64,000 bases of DNA from Tenacibaculum adriaticum (GCF_008124875.1 NZ_VNIA01000007.1:16320-80319), one strand, 5' to 3'. Shown: positions 16,482 to 26,284, counted from the stretch's first letter. The notes: a model not told the origin generated them from the sequence alone. Numbers and translations: made by a program.

Positions 16482-17399
16482 TCAGTTAAAAGATTGCCTG
16501 AATTCAGAAGGTGAAAAGTCAGTTTTACTTTTAAATAATTTGCTAAAAGATTGTATGTGCTCAAAGCCTAATTCATATGCAATTTCACTAACTGTTAAAT
16601 CTGTGGTTGATAATTTTTCTTTTGCTAATTCAATTACTTTATCTTGTATGAAATGTTTGGTGCTTTGCCCTGTTAAATTTTTTAACAAGCGACTTAAATA
16701 ATTGGCAGATAGATTCAACTCATTTGCAAAATACTGAACTGTTGGTATAGTATTTCTTATTAAATTTTCTTTACTATAATAAGCCGACAGCAATTCTTCA
16801 AATTGGTTTAAGATAGTGTGATTTGTAATTTTTCGAGTAGTAAATTGTCGTTGGTAAAAACGTTCTGAATAAGTCAGTAATAAAACTAACTGTGCAATGA
16901 TTACATCTTGACTGAAATGGTCAATATTTGCTTGATATTCTTGAGCAATATTTTGCATTACACCAATAATCATTTTTTCCTCTTTGTCAGACAAATGCAG
17001 CGCTTCGTTTATTTTGTAATTAAAATATTTATATTCCTTTATTTTTTTTGATAACGGAGTGTTCCAAAGGAAGTCGGGATGTACAAGTAATAACCATCCC
17101 TTATGGTTTAATTCTTCATCTGTTCTGAATTCAAAAGAAAGCACCTGCTTTGGAGACATGAAATGCAATACACCTTCATCAAAATCATATTCCTGTTGAC
17201 CATATTTTAATTTGGCATTAAAATCCTTTTTTAAAGCGATGGAATAGAAATCATTAGTGATGTTTATTGGACTAGATTGGTGACGCTTTATATCCTCAAA
17301 TTTTATAATACTAATAAGCGGATGTTCGGGTTTCTGCAAATCCATAACCTTATGATATTCAGTTATGGATTTTATATTATATGGCTTTGAGTTCAACAT
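16482..17399 (-). CDS. AraC-family transcriptional regulator
   Basis: A 305-residue regulator: an N-terminal cupin-like sensor of about 190 residues and a C-terminal double helix-turn-helix. The latter runs from about 205: FANELNLSANYLSRLLKNL (first HTH), then VSEIAYELGFEHIQSFSKLF and KTDFSPSEFRQSF (second). It lies 16 bp after an NmrA-like reductase gene on the same strand and probably regulates it. The inducer is unknown. Confidence 0.9.
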   Translation of the reverse strand: MLNSKPYNIKSITEYHKVMDLQKPEHPLISIIKFEDIKRHQSSPINITNDFYSIALKKDFNAKLKYGQQEYDFDEGVLHFMSPKQVLSFEFRTDEELNHKGWLLLVHPDFLWNTPLSKKIKEYKYFNYKINEALHLSDKEEKMIIGVMQNIAQEYQANIDHFSQDVIIAQLVLLLTYSERFYQRQFTTRKITNHTILNQFEELLSAYYSKENLIRNTIPTVQYFANELNLSANYLSRLLKNLTGQSTKHFIQDKVIELAKEKLSTTDLTVSEIAYELGFEHIQSFSKLFKSKTDFSPSEFRQSFN

Positions 17400-17415
17400 A
17401 GAGCAAAGTTATTTT

Positions 17416-18279
17416 TTATAATCCAAAGAGCATTTTTAACCCTTCTTTTAGCGTTGTTGGTTTACGACTCAATTTGGTTTCTAAATCATTGGTTATTTCG
17501 TCTTCCTGTCCGTTTTTTATATCGGTGTTGAATTCAACTACTTTTTGAAGCATTGGTTCTGGAATTCCTGTCGGTCTCATTCTTTCTTGAAATGTAGAAA
17601 TATCTACTGGATTGTATTTCACTTCTATTCCTGAAAGTGTTGTCAATGCCTTGGCAATATCATAAAATGAATAGGCTTCATTGTTTGTGAATTTGTATGT
17701 TTTGTTTTTACAATCTTCATTTGACAGCACATTTGCCATTGCTTCGCCCATTTCTTTTCTTAATGCAAAAGTTACTTTTCCATCTCCCGCAGGTTGAAAA
17801 ATACCCGTTTCAAACACTTTTTTGCCTACAAAAAGAGGAAGAACATCCATATACAAGGTGTTTCTAAAAATGGTATAGTTTAGTCCACTTGCTTTAATAT
17901 AATCTTCAGTAAGAAAGTGTTCTTCCATAAGTTGATGAGCGAGTGTTTCTCTATTCCGCATTGCCCTACTTGTGTAGGCAATATTTTTAACTCCTGATTT
18001 TTTAGCGGTATCAATGACATTTCTGTGTTGCTGCATTCGGTCACCTTGGTCGCCTGCTGAAATTAAAAGCACGGTATCTACATTCGCCATTGCACTTTCA
18101 AGAGCGAACACATTATCATAATCGCCTTGAAAAATAGTTATTCCTTTTGCTTGTATCTCTACTATTCTTTCCTCTTCTCGAACAAGGGCAGAGATATTTT
18201 GAGCTGGAATATTCTTTAATAAAGTTTCAATTACCGAACTACCAAGATTACCTGTAGCTCCTGTTACTAATATTTGCAT
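17416..18279 (-). CDS. NmrA-like NAD(P)H-binding oxidoreductase
   Basis: A 287-residue atypical SDR. The glycine motif GATGNLGSSVIETLL is at the N-terminus, DTVLLISAGD and NIAYTSRAM follow, and the C-terminal half carries the usual KEGLKMLF end. It resembles the QOR2/NmrA group, which bind NADPH and reduce quinones or act as redox sensors. The classical Tyr-x3-Lys is not evident, in line with that group. It is followed by the AraC gene. Confidence 0.85.
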   Translation of the reverse strand: MQILVTGATGNLGSSVIETLLKNIPAQNISALVREEERIVEIQAKGITIFQGDYDNVFALESAMANVDTVLLISAGDQGDRMQQHRNVIDTAKKSGVKNIAYTSRAMRNRETLAHQLMEEHFLTEDYIKASGLNYTIFRNTLYMDVLPLFVGKKVFETGIFQPAGDGKVTFALRKEMGEAMANVLSNEDCKNKTYKFTNNEAYSFYDIAKALTTLSGIEVKYNPVDISTFQERMRPTGIPEPMLQKVVEFNTDIKNGQEDEITNDLETKLSRKPTTLKEGLKMLFGL

Positions 18280-18688
18280 AATTATCTGCTTTTTGATTTA
18301 TGCAAAGCTTCATAGTATTCAGCCGATAAATTTAGTCAAATCTTGCTTTGTTGTAATCGTTTTCGGCTTTTTTCACATTACCGCCAACAGGTGAAAGAAT
18401 ATCTATCTGTTTTAATTGTGGATATTCACCGATAGCGAAGTTCAATAAAAATATAGTAAGAAACAAGTTAAACTTGATTTCTAAAAAAAGCATTTTTTTT
18501 GGTGAGTAAATTTAATATAGGTAGAGTTGTTACTGTCTTGTTTTGCAAATGATCTTTGTGTCATCGTTTCTTCTGATACTTAGTTACCTTTTTTCTATTA
18601 AGACTCCTTGTTTTTTAATATTAATTGAGTCAATTTTTAGATGAAATAAAATATTTATATCATTAAAACCAGCTTTTATAGAATGTTG
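18280..18688. other. Intergenic region with a possible gene remnant
   Basis: Roughly 410 bp lie between the NmrA-like gene and cbpM, both leftward. The left half holds a 53-residue frame listed separately. The right half (18494-18688) is AT-rich with no hairpin terminator or recognisable promoter box. Confidence 0.5.
18332..18493 (-). pseudogene. Possible C-terminal gene remnant, 53 residues
   Basis: An open frame from ATG at 18493 to TAA at 18332. The N-terminal part (MLFLEIKFNLFLTIFLLNF) is hydrophobic and could be fortuitous. The rest (AIGEYPQLKQIDILSPVGG, then VKKAENDYNKARFD) looks like the end of a folded protein. It could be a decayed gene or a genuine small membrane-anchored peptide. 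I cannot name a family. Confidence 0.3.
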
Positions 18689-18985
18689 TTAGTCGTTTTC
18701 ATAAAGTCTTAGCCTGTTTTTTAAAGTATTTAATTCATTACGTAATTCCTTTTCTTTTTCCAAAAGGTTAAACACAACATCAATACCTTCCAAGTTCACA
18801 TTTAATTCAGTATGCAGTCTAATCATTTTTTCAAAATCACCTATTTGATCTTGATGGATGAAATGGTTTTGTTCAATAATTTCAATTTGAATGAGTCCTA
18901 TTTTGTTTAAAGCATCAACAAAAGAAAACTCAATTTCATAATGAGAACAAAGGTTTTTTATTGAGATTAAATTCTTATTTGTCAT
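18689..18985 (-). CDS. cbpM: Chaperone modulator CbpM-like protein
   Basis: A 98-residue MerR-like helical protein: LCSHYEIEFSFVDALNKIGLI, FIHQDQIGDFEKMIRLHTEL and a C-terminal coiled coil. CbpM binds the J-domain of CbpA and inhibits its co-chaperone activity. The gene follows cbpA by 1 bp on the same strand, the canonical arrangement, which supports the call although sequence conservation of CbpM is low. Confidence 0.85.
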   Translation of the reverse strand: MTNKNLISIKNLCSHYEIEFSFVDALNKIGLIQIEIIEQNHFIHQDQIGDFEKMIRLHTELNVNLEGIDVVFNLLEKEKELRNELNTLKNRLRLYEND

Positions 18986-18986
18986 C

Positions 18987-19883
18987 TTACCTTAATTTTT
19001 GTAATTCTTTAAACAATTCTTTTTCTTTTGCGCTTAAATTTGTTGGTATTTTAAGATGGTACGTTATTATTAAATCGCCAAATTTACCTTCTTGTTTATA
19101 AATAGGAAATCCTTTTCCTTTTAATCTTACTTTTGTTTCGTTTTGGGTTCCTGGTTTTATTTTAAGTTTTGCTTTGCCTTTAAAAGTATCTATATTAATT
19201 TCTCCACCTAAAATTGATGTGTATAAATCCAAATCAATATTTGCATATAAATTGTTTCCGTCTCGCTTAAACTGTGTATTGTTGTTTATTATAAATTTAA
19301 TGTATAAATCTCCATTTGGCCCCCCGTTTACCCCTTTTCCACCTTTTCCTTGTATTTTAATTATCTGATTGTTTTCTACACCAGCTGGAATTGTAAGTCG
19401 TATTTTATTGTTATTTACAGTTATGATTTGTTGATGAGCTTCGTAAATATCTTTTAAATTAAGGTGTAATTCAGCATTAAAATCTTGACCTTTAAATTTT
19501 GTTTTACTTCTTTGTCTTGAATAAGTTCCTGTTCTTCCGAACATAGATTCAAAATAATCTGAAAAATCTTGCTCTGAAAAATCTTCACTTGAAAACCCTT
19601 GCTGACTATATTGATGTTGAGATTGTTGCTGCTGTTTTGCTTTTTCAAACTCTTCTGCATGTTGCCAATCTTTTCCGTATTGATCGTATTTTTTACGATT
19701 TTCAGAATTACTTAATACTTCATTGGCTTCATTAATTTCTTTGAATTTTTTTTCGGCTTCCTTGTTGTCAGGATTTAAATCAGGATGATACTTTCTTGCT
19801 AGCTTTCGGTAGGCATTTTTAATTTCCTTTTCTGTTGCAGTTTTTCCAACGCCCAATATTTTATAATAATCTATAAATGTCAT
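18987..19883 (-). CDS. cbpA: Curved-DNA-binding / DnaJ-type co-chaperone CbpA
   Basis: A 298-residue type II J protein. The J-domain spans about 1-70 with KYHPDLN supplying the HPD motif. A Gln/Phe/Ser-rich linker follows (SQHQYSQQGFSSEDFSEQ), then two C-terminal beta-barrel substrate domains (IRLTIPAGVENNQIIKIQGK and KLKIKPGTQNETKVRLKGKG). There is no Cys-rich zinc domain, so it is CbpA-like, not DnaJ. It stimulates Hsp70 ATPase. It is far from dnaK and paired with its modulator. Confidence 0.93.
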   Translation of the reverse strand: MTFIDYYKILGVGKTATEKEIKNAYRKLARKYHPDLNPDNKEAEKKFKEINEANEVLSNSENRKKYDQYGKDWQHAEEFEKAKQQQQSQHQYSQQGFSSEDFSEQDFSDYFESMFGRTGTYSRQRSKTKFKGQDFNAELHLNLKDIYEAHQQIITVNNNKIRLTIPAGVENNQIIKIQGKGGKGVNGGPNGDLYIKFIINNNTQFKRDGNNLYANIDLDLYTSILGGEINIDTFKGKAKLKIKPGTQNETKVRLKGKGFPIYKQEGKFGDLIITYHLKIPTNLSAKEKELFKELQKLR

Positions 19884-20002
19884 TGATTTGTTTTTATTAT
19901 AGTTGTTTTTAATTGGGTATATAACAATTGAAGATAAAATAATGGCTTAAAAAATTTTATACATCGATAGCTAAGTTATTGAAAAAGAAGTTTAGAAACA
20001 AG

Positions 20003-20506
20003 TTAAATGGATTTTCTAAAAGCGTCTATTTTTTCTTTAGCTTTAGAATCAATCTTATCACCTTCAAACCAAGCGTGTGTGTCGGCCAAATACTCCATAC
20101 CTAAATAATTGGCACTTTCTATAAAAGGCATGGTAAATCCGTTACGTAAATCGTTTCCATTAGAATTGCTAATCATTGCCATTTTTTTACCTCTAAGCTG
20201 TCTGCCAAGTTCTTTATGTACTCGAATAAGGTCAGAGATTCTATCAAAAAAAACCTTTAATATTCCACTCATCGTGTACCAATATACTGGAGTTGCAAAA
20301 ACAAACGTGTCGTATTTAGCTATAATTTCTTCCACCAATGGTAAAAAATCATCATTTGAATTTATATATTTATAGCTATAATGACCAATATTTTTAGTAG
20401 CCAAATCTATTACATCAAAATCGTTGTTTTTGTTTAAATAATTCACAATTTTAAAGGTGTTCCCAAAACTTTGAGAACTTCCTTGTATAATAACTTTTGT
20501 ATTCAT
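20003..20506 (-). CDS. Flavodoxin-like NAD(P)H-dependent oxidoreductase
   Basis: A 167-residue flavodoxin-fold protein. The phosphate loop QGSSQSFGNTFKIVNYL binds FMN, and FATPVYWYTMSGILKVFFDR is the second flavin-contact region typical of the NADPH-dependent FMN reductase/WrbA-like group. Cytoplasmic. It stands alone, and the divergent PPK2 gene begins about 145 bp away. The electron acceptor is not predictable. Confidence 0.88.
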   Translation of the reverse strand: MNTKVIIQGSSQSFGNTFKIVNYLNKNNDFDVIDLATKNIGHYSYKYINSNDDFLPLVEEIIAKYDTFVFATPVYWYTMSGILKVFFDRISDLIRVHKELGRQLRGKKMAMISNSNGNDLRNGFTMPFIESANYLGMEYLADTHAWFEGDKIDSKAKEKIDAFRKSI

Positions 20507-20651
20507 TAGTTTAATTTTTGAGTGCTAAAAATCATACTTAAAAATTAAAGTTTTTGTTAATAATCATTGTAAAAATTGATAAAAACCAAGAAGAAATCAA
20601 TAGTATAACGCTAGAAATTTCATACATTTAGCGTATTATTCGAAAATGTAG

Positions 20652-21506
20652 ATGGATTTAAAAAAATACAAGGTTTCAAAAGAAATTAAACTTGCAAATA
20701 GCCAAACTTTTGAAATAATAGATGAGGCTAAACAAGAATTAAAAAAACTTAGAAAAAAGATAAGTAAACTACAAGACACCATGTATGCTGAAGGTAAATA
20801 TGGCATATTAGTTTGTTTACAAGGTATGGATACCTCTGGTAAAGATAGCCTAATTCGTGAAGTTTTTAAAGATGTAAATGCCCGTGGAGTAATAGTGCAT
20901 AGTTTTAAAGTACCCACAGAGTTAGAGTTAAAACATGATTTTATGTGGCGTCATTATGTTGCGCTACCACCAAAGGGGAAAATAGGAGTGTTTAATCGTA
21001 CCCATTATGAAAATGTATTGGTTACGCGTGTACATCCTGAATATGTTTTTGCAGAAAATATACCTACTGTAAATAGTTTAGACGATTTAGATGATGCTTT
21101 TTACCATTCTAGAATGGAACGTATTAATCAGTTTGAAAAACATTTAAGTGATAACGGTACTATTGTTTTAAAATTCTTTTTAAACTTATCTAAAGAAGAA
21201 CAAAAAAACAGGTTATTACGTAGATTAGAAATTGAAAAAAAGAATTGGAAATTTTCAGCAGGGGATTTAAAGGAACGTAAATTGTGGGATAAATACGAAG
21301 AATGTTATGAAGATTTATTGAATAAAACTTCTACAGATTATGCACCTTGGTATGTAGTACCTGCAGATGATAAAGACTCTGCGCGTTATATTGTTGCAAA
21401 AACATTGTTAGAAGAGATGCAAAAATATAATTTTCAAGAACCCGAATTACAACAAAAAGTTTTAGACCAAATAGATGAGTTTAAAGCACAATTACATAAC
21501 GAATAA
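20652..21506 (+). CDS. PPK2-family polyphosphate:nucleotide phosphotransferase (class III-like)
   Basis: A 284-residue kinase that uses polyphosphate to phosphorylate nucleotides, or the reverse. Walker A is GMDTSGKD (residues 58-65); the lid region has GVFNRTHYENVLVTRVHPEY, which marks the polyphosphate:AMP/ADP transferase branch. By contrast the two paralogues at 55812-57459 carry FDRSWYNRAVVEPV. The start ATG follows ATGTAG. A near-consensus TACATTTA lies 20 bp upstream. Class assignment within PPK2 is by motif only. Confidence 0.9.
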   Translation: MDLKKYKVSKEIKLANSQTFEIIDEAKQELKKLRKKISKLQDTMYAEGKYGILVCLQGMDTSGKDSLIREVFKDVNARGVIVHSFKVPTELELKHDFMWRHYVALPPKGKIGVFNRTHYENVLVTRVHPEYVFAENIPTVNSLDDLDDAFYHSRMERINQFEKHLSDNGTIVLKFFLNLSKEEQKNRLLRRLEIEKKNWKFSAGDLKERKLWDKYEECYEDLLNKTSTDYAPWYVVPADDKDSARYIVAKTLLEEMQKYNFQEPELQQKVLDQIDEFKAQLHNE

Positions 21507-21572
21507 ATATCAAATTGCTCGTAAAATATCAACTTTAGTTAAGAGCAAAATAAATAGGTTACCCTAAAAAAA

Positions 21573-22400
21573 ATGGAATTAAAATTACAAAAACCAATCG
21601 TATTTTTCGATTTAGAAACTACTGGAGTTAATATTGCTACCGATAGAATCGTAGAAATATCGATATTAAAAATTTTCCCAAACGGAACGCAAGAGAGCAA
21701 AACTTGGTTAGTGAATCCGGAAGTTGAAATACCAGCAGAAGCAACAGCAATTCATGGCATTACTAATGAAAAAGTAGTTACAGAACCTACTTTTAAAGAA
21801 TTAGCACAAAAGATAGATGAAATGATTGCTGATAGTGATTTAGCAGGATTTAATTCTAATCGATTTGACATTCCTTTATTGGCAGAAGAATTAATGCGTG
21901 CTGGTATTGATTTTGATATGGAAAATAGAAAAGCGGTAGATGTACAGGTTATTTTTCATAAAAAAGAACAGAGAACGTTAAGTGCGGGATATGAATTTTA
22001 TTGTGGAAAAGAATTAGAAGGTGCTCATGGAGCAGAAGCGGATACCTTAGCAACTTATGAAATTTTAAAAGCACAGTTGGATAAGTATGAAGATATAGAA
22101 AATTCAATTGATGCATTAAGTGAATTTTCTTCTCATACACAACGAGCAGATTTTGCTGGTTTCATTTTGTTTAATGAAGATGAAGAAGAAATTTTTTCTT
22201 TTGGAAAATATAAAGGAAGAACTGTTGAAGAAGTATTAAAAGAAAACCCTGGATATAATTCTTGGATTCAACAAGCAGACTTTCCATTATACACCAAAAA
22301 GGTATTACGACAAATAAAAGAAAGAATGTCTGTTCCTAAAGAGACCATGACAGACAAGGAAAAACTAGAAGCTTTACAGCAAAAATTCAACTTAAGATAA
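21573..22400 (+). CDS. DnaQ-type 3'-5' exonuclease
   Basis: A 275-residue DEDD exonuclease. ExoI motif FDLETTGVN near residue 12, ExoII GFNSNRFDIPLL around 91, ExoIII HGAEADTLATYEIL near 150. This is followed by a C-terminal SFGKYKGRTVEEVLKENPGY segment of the DUF3820 type. Such proteins act on DNA or RNA 3' ends; the exact substrate is unknown. It begins a tight run with two small hypothetical genes and a large secreted hydrolase. Confidence 0.9.
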   Translation: MELKLQKPIVFFDLETTGVNIATDRIVEISILKIFPNGTQESKTWLVNPEVEIPAEATAIHGITNEKVVTEPTFKELAQKIDEMIADSDLAGFNSNRFDIPLLAEELMRAGIDFDMENRKAVDVQVIFHKKEQRTLSAGYEFYCGKELEGAHGAEADTLATYEILKAQLDKYEDIENSIDALSEFSSHTQRADFAGFILFNEDEEEIFSFGKYKGRTVEEVLKENPGYNSWIQQADFPLYTKKVLRQIKERMSVPKETMTDKEKLEALQQKFNLR

Positions 22401-22403
22401 AAT

Positions 22404-22826
22404 ATGGAAATGTTTGAAGCAAACGAAAACTTAGTGAAAATTTTATTAAGTAATGGTTTTATAGACACTACATCTGGAGTAGATAAAACTAAAGGAAAGA
22501 GAACTTTTAAATTATTAAAAAACTCTAAGAAAAAAATACATTTTGATAATATTAATATTAGAGTTTTAAATTCTAACAAAGGATTTGAATCAAAATCAGT
22601 GTTAAGCGAAGAAGATTTAAAAGCTATTTTGTTGTATTTTAAATTGTCTTCGTCAGATTTTAAAGAGCTTAATTCTGATAATATTTTAGAATTTAATGAA
22701 GCAAACGAAAGAATTAAGTCACTACGAAGAGAATATTTAAGGTTGCAAGCAACAGATGGAAATTTGCTTAGAAGAGTTAAATTAGAAAGAATAATTGAAC
22801 TTTATGATAGTTTTAAATTCAATTAA
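22404..22826 (+). CDS. Hypothetical protein
   Basis: A 140-residue soluble, mainly helical protein. It starts 3 bp after the exonuclease stop. Visible features: IHFDNINIRVLNSNKGFESK in the middle and a basic C-terminal helix RIKSLRREYLRLQATDGN. I do not recognise a family. Its position suggests cotranscription with the exonuclease. Confidence 0.7.
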   Translation: MEMFEANENLVKILLSNGFIDTTSGVDKTKGKRTFKLLKNSKKKIHFDNINIRVLNSNKGFESKSVLSEEDLKAILLYFKLSSSDFKELNSDNILEFNEANERIKSLRREYLRLQATDGNLLRRVKLERIIELYDSFKFN

Positions 22827-22838
22827 TATTTGATAATT

Positions 22839-23324
22839 ATGTTTACAGAATATAAAAAATTACCTGATAATTCAAGAGTTTGGATTTACCAAGCAGATAG
22901 AAAATTTACTGTAGAAGAAATTGAATATATAAGCGCAAAAGCAATTATGTTCATCGATCAATGGACGCGTCATGGAGACGATTTAAAAGGATCATTTACT
23001 ATAAAATATAATCAGTTTTTAATATTAGCTGTAGATGAAAATTTCAATAATGTTTCGGGATGTTCTATCGATGCTTCTGTTCGTTTTATAAAAGAATTAG
23101 AACAAGAATTAAATGTAGATTTAATGGATAAAATGAATGTTTCTTTTAAAGATGGAGATACTATTAATATTGTAAAACTACCAGATTTTCAGGAATTTGC
23201 TAAAAAGAAAAAAATAACAAGAGAAACTATTGTGTTTAATAATATGGTAAACACAAAACAAGATTTTGAAACCAATTGGGAAATACAAGCAAATCAAAGT
23301 TGGCATAACCGTTTTTTGGCGTAG
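22839..23324 (+). CDS. Conserved flavobacterial protein of unknown function
   Basis: A 161-residue protein: YKKLPDNSRVWIYQADRKFT, FIDQWTRHGDDLKGSF, then GCSIDASVRFIKELE and a C-terminal SWHNRF. Relatives are often labelled ABC transporter ATPase, but no Walker A or signature motif is present, so that label is rejected. The ATG at 22839 is chosen over a TTG 9 bp upstream. Soluble and cytoplasmic by composition. Confidence 0.8.
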   Translation: MFTEYKKLPDNSRVWIYQADRKFTVEEIEYISAKAIMFIDQWTRHGDDLKGSFTIKYNQFLILAVDENFNNVSGCSIDASVRFIKELEQELNVDLMDKMNVSFKDGDTINIVKLPDFQEFAKKKKITRETIVFNNMVNTKQDFETNWEIQANQSWHNRFLA

Positions 23325-23362
23325 TAATTGTTTGAGAGTAAAAGAAAATAAAGGGAAATTAA

Positions 23363-26284
23363 ATGCTAAAAAAAATATTTACGATACTATTTTTTGTATC
23401 AACCATTTTGAGTTTAAAAGCACAAAGCGTAGATCCGTTACGCGCAAGTAATGCAGATGTTCAAAAAGCTTGGGTTGATACTATTATGCAATCTATGTCT
23501 ATTAATGAAAAAATAGGACAGTTGTTTATGATACAAGCGTATTCAACCAAAGATGTAAAAAATGAAAACTATGTTGCTGAGATGATAGAAAAATATCATG
23601 TTGGTAATTTAATTTTTATGCAAGGTACACCAGAAAAACAAGTAGAACTAAATAACAAATATCAAGCATTAACAACCAAAGTCCCTTTAATGATAGGTTT
23701 TGATGGAGAATGGGGTTTAGACATGCGTTTAAAAAATACATATCGTTTTCCTTGGAACATGACTTTAGGAGCCATTCAAGATAAAAGTTTAATAGAACAA
23801 TTAGGAGAACGCATAGGGGAGCATTGTAAAAGAGTAGGAATTCATATAAATTTTGCTCCTGTAGTAGATATTAATACAAATCCTAACAACCCTATTATAG
23901 GAAATCGTTCTTTTGGTGAGAAGAAAGAAAATGTAACTCGAAAATCAATTGCTTTTACGAAAGGAATGCAAAGAGTTGGTGTATTAGCAAATGCAAAACA
24001 TTTTCCAGGACATGGAGATACCGCTGCCGATTCTCATTATACATTACCTACAATCAATTTTTCAAAAGAAAGAATTGACACCTTAGAACTCTATCCTTTT
24101 AGAAAACAATTTGACGCTGGTGTTGCGAGTGTAATGACAGCACATTTAAATATACCGTCTTTAGAAGATAATCCTAAATTACCCTCTTCATTATCTAAAA
24201 ATGTAGTAACAGATTTGTTACAGCAAAAATTAGGATTTCTAGGGTTGGTGATTACTGATGGGTTAAATATGAAAGGAGCAGCTAATTATTCGTCCCCAGC
24301 CGAAATAAATTTAGCAGCAATTCTTGCAGGAAATGATATATTGTTAATTCCTCAAGATGTTCCACAAACAATTAAATTATTTAAAGAATCTATAGAAAAA
24401 GGAATGCTAACTGAAGAGAGACTAAATCATTCAGTAAGAAAAATATTAAGAGCTAAGTATTTAGCAGGTTTAAATAACTATAAACCAGTTAATGAAGAAA
24501 ATGTATTTTTAGAATTAAACTCAGCCACAGATGAATTGTTACATCGCGAGTTGATGAAAAATGCCATTACAGTTTTAAAGAATGAAAATGGTGATATTCC
24601 TATAACAAACCTTGAAAACAAGAAAATTGCATATGTTTCTCTAGGAGATGGAGACGGAACTCCATTTGTAGATATGCTTAAAAATTATACTAGAGTAGAT
24701 GTTGTTGTAGGAAAACATTTAGATCAGCTTATCGAAAAGTTGAAATCTTATAATTTGGTGATTATTGGTTTTCATAAATCAGATGATCATCCATGGAAAT
24801 CATATAAGTTTTCAAATAAAGATTTGGTTTGGTTGCAAGAAATTGCACGTACGAACAATGTAATTCTAAATGTTTTTGCAAGTCCTTATAGTTTGTTACA
24901 GGTAACAACTTTTAAAAACATAGAAGGTATTATTGTAGATTATCAAAACAGTAAATTATCCCAAGAAGTTGCAGCACAAGCACTTTTTGGAGCTTTTGAT
25001 ATGAAAGGGAAATTACCAGTTTCTATAAAAAATAATTTTAAAGCAGGTCATGGAATTTTTGTAAATTCTTTAGGAAGATTAGAATACACCATACCAGAAG
25101 CGGCAGGTATGTCGTCTAAAAAACTAGAAGAGATAGATCAATACATAGATACTATTTTAAATGAAAGAATGGCTCCGGGAGGACAAGTTTTGGTAGCTAG
25201 ACATGGTAAGGTAGTTTTTTACAAAAGTTTTGGACATCATGCAGGAAGTAGGTCGTTAAAAGTAGTAAACTCCGATGTGTACGATTTAGCGTCTCTTACT
25301 AAAATATTAGCATCCTTGCCTATGTTAATGAAGGCTGAAGAAGATAAAAAAATATCTTTATACTCGAGTTTAAGAGATATTTTACCTTCATATAAAGATA
25401 GCAATAAAGATACTTTAGAGTTAAGAGAAATCCTTTCCCACTACGCTCGTTTACGTTCTTGGATTCCTTTTTATTTAAGAACAAAAGATGAAAAAACGGG
25501 TAGAAATTTAAAAGGCTATTATAGTTCTAAAAAATCAAAAAAATACAATATCAAAGTAGCTAAAAATTTATATTTAAATACTTCTTACAAGGATTCTATA
25601 CAAAGACTTGTTAGAGAGTCTGAGCAAAGAGAAAGATTAGGTTATAAGTATAGTGACTTAGGATATTATATAATAAAAGAAGTTTTAGAAAGTAAATATA
25701 AAAAGCCTTTAAATGAATTAGTAGATGAAGAGTTTTATAGGTCTTTAGGTTTAGATAGAACTTCATATTTGCCTTTACAAAAATTTTCTGTGAAAGAAAT
25801 TGTTCCTACTGAAAAAGATACATATTTCCGTAATCAATTAATTCTAGGATATGTTCATGATATGGGAGCTGCTATGTTAGGAGGAGTAGGTGGTCATGCA
25901 GGATTATTTTCAAATGCAAATGATGTAGCTAAAATTATGCAAATGTATTTACAAGGAGGTACTTATGGAGGTGTACAATACTTTAAACCCGAGACAGTAC
26001 AAAAATTCAATACACGTTATTATGCAGATGTGAGGAATCGTAGGGGATTAGGTTTTGATAAACCACAAATTAATCCACAAGAAAAACCAACTTGTGGTTG
26101 TGTTTCTGATAAAAGTTTTGGACATAGTGGGTTTACAGGTACGTATACTTGGGCAGATCCTGAAAGTGGTATAGTGTATGTGTTTTTATCTAACAGAACA
26201 TATCCTACAATGAAAAATATGGGACTGGTAAGAAGTAATATTCGAACTAAAATTCAACAAACAATTCAAGAAGCTATTCAGTAG
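23363..26284 (+). CDS. Secreted GH3 (NagZ-like) / serine beta-lactamase-like fusion
   Basis: A 973-residue exported protein (signal peptide about 1-20, LSLKAQ). N-terminal GH3 beta-N-acetylhexosaminidase domain: KHFPGHGDT at 212-220, the mobile-loop His225, and nucleophile Asp299 in ITDGLNM, a NagZ pattern. A GH3 C-terminal domain follows, then a serine hydrolase of the AmpC/class C type: Ser644-x-x-Lys647 (ASLTK), Tyr763-Ser-Asp, and His921-Ser-Gly. I infer a periplasmic enzyme removing GlcNAc from muropeptides or glycans plus a DD-peptidase/esterase-like activity. The fusion recurs in Bacteroidota. Beta-lactam hydrolysis is not implied. Confidence 0.92.
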   Translation: MLKKIFTILFFVSTILSLKAQSVDPLRASNADVQKAWVDTIMQSMSINEKIGQLFMIQAYSTKDVKNENYVAEMIEKYHVGNLIFMQGTPEKQVELNNKYQALTTKVPLMIGFDGEWGLDMRLKNTYRFPWNMTLGAIQDKSLIEQLGERIGEHCKRVGIHINFAPVVDINTNPNNPIIGNRSFGEKKENVTRKSIAFTKGMQRVGVLANAKHFPGHGDTAADSHYTLPTINFSKERIDTLELYPFRKQFDAGVASVMTAHLNIPSLEDNPKLPSSLSKNVVTDLLQQKLGFLGLVITDGLNMKGAANYSSPAEINLAAILAGNDILLIPQDVPQTIKLFKESIEKGMLTEERLNHSVRKILRAKYLAGLNNYKPVNEENVFLELNSATDELLHRELMKNAITVLKNENGDIPITNLENKKIAYVSLGDGDGTPFVDMLKNYTRVDVVVGKHLDQLIEKLKSYNLVIIGFHKSDDHPWKSYKFSNKDLVWLQEIARTNNVILNVFASPYSLLQVTTFKNIEGIIVDYQNSKLSQEVAAQALFGAFDMKGKLPVSIKNNFKAGHGIFVNSLGRLEYTIPEAAGMSSKKLEEIDQYIDTILNERMAPGGQVLVARHGKVVFYKSFGHHAGSRSLKVVNSDVYDLASLTKILASLPMLMKAEEDKKISLYSSLRDILPSYKDSNKDTLELREILSHYARLRSWIPFYLRTKDEKTGRNLKGYYSSKKSKKYNIKVAKNLYLNTSYKDSIQRLVRESEQRERLGYKYSDLGYYIIKEVLESKYKKPLNELVDEEFYRSLGLDRTSYLPLQKFSVKEIVPTEKDTYFRNQLILGYVHDMGAAMLGGVGGHAGLFSNANDVAKIMQMYLQGGTYGGVQYFKPETVQKFNTRYYADVRNRRGLGFDKPQINPQEKPTCGCVSDKSFGHSGFTGTYTWADPESGIVYVFLSNRTYPTMKNMGLVRSNIRTKIQQTIQEAIQ

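Noticed and set aside
22839..23324. ABC transporter ATPase, a label common for relatives of this protein
   Set aside because: There is no Walker A, signature or Walker B motif in the 161 residues.
23363..26284. Beta-lactam resistance gene
   Set aside because: The C-terminal half has serine beta-lactamase/DD-peptidase motifs, but the fusion partner and family context point to cell-wall or glycan processing, and nothing shows beta-lactam hydrolysis.
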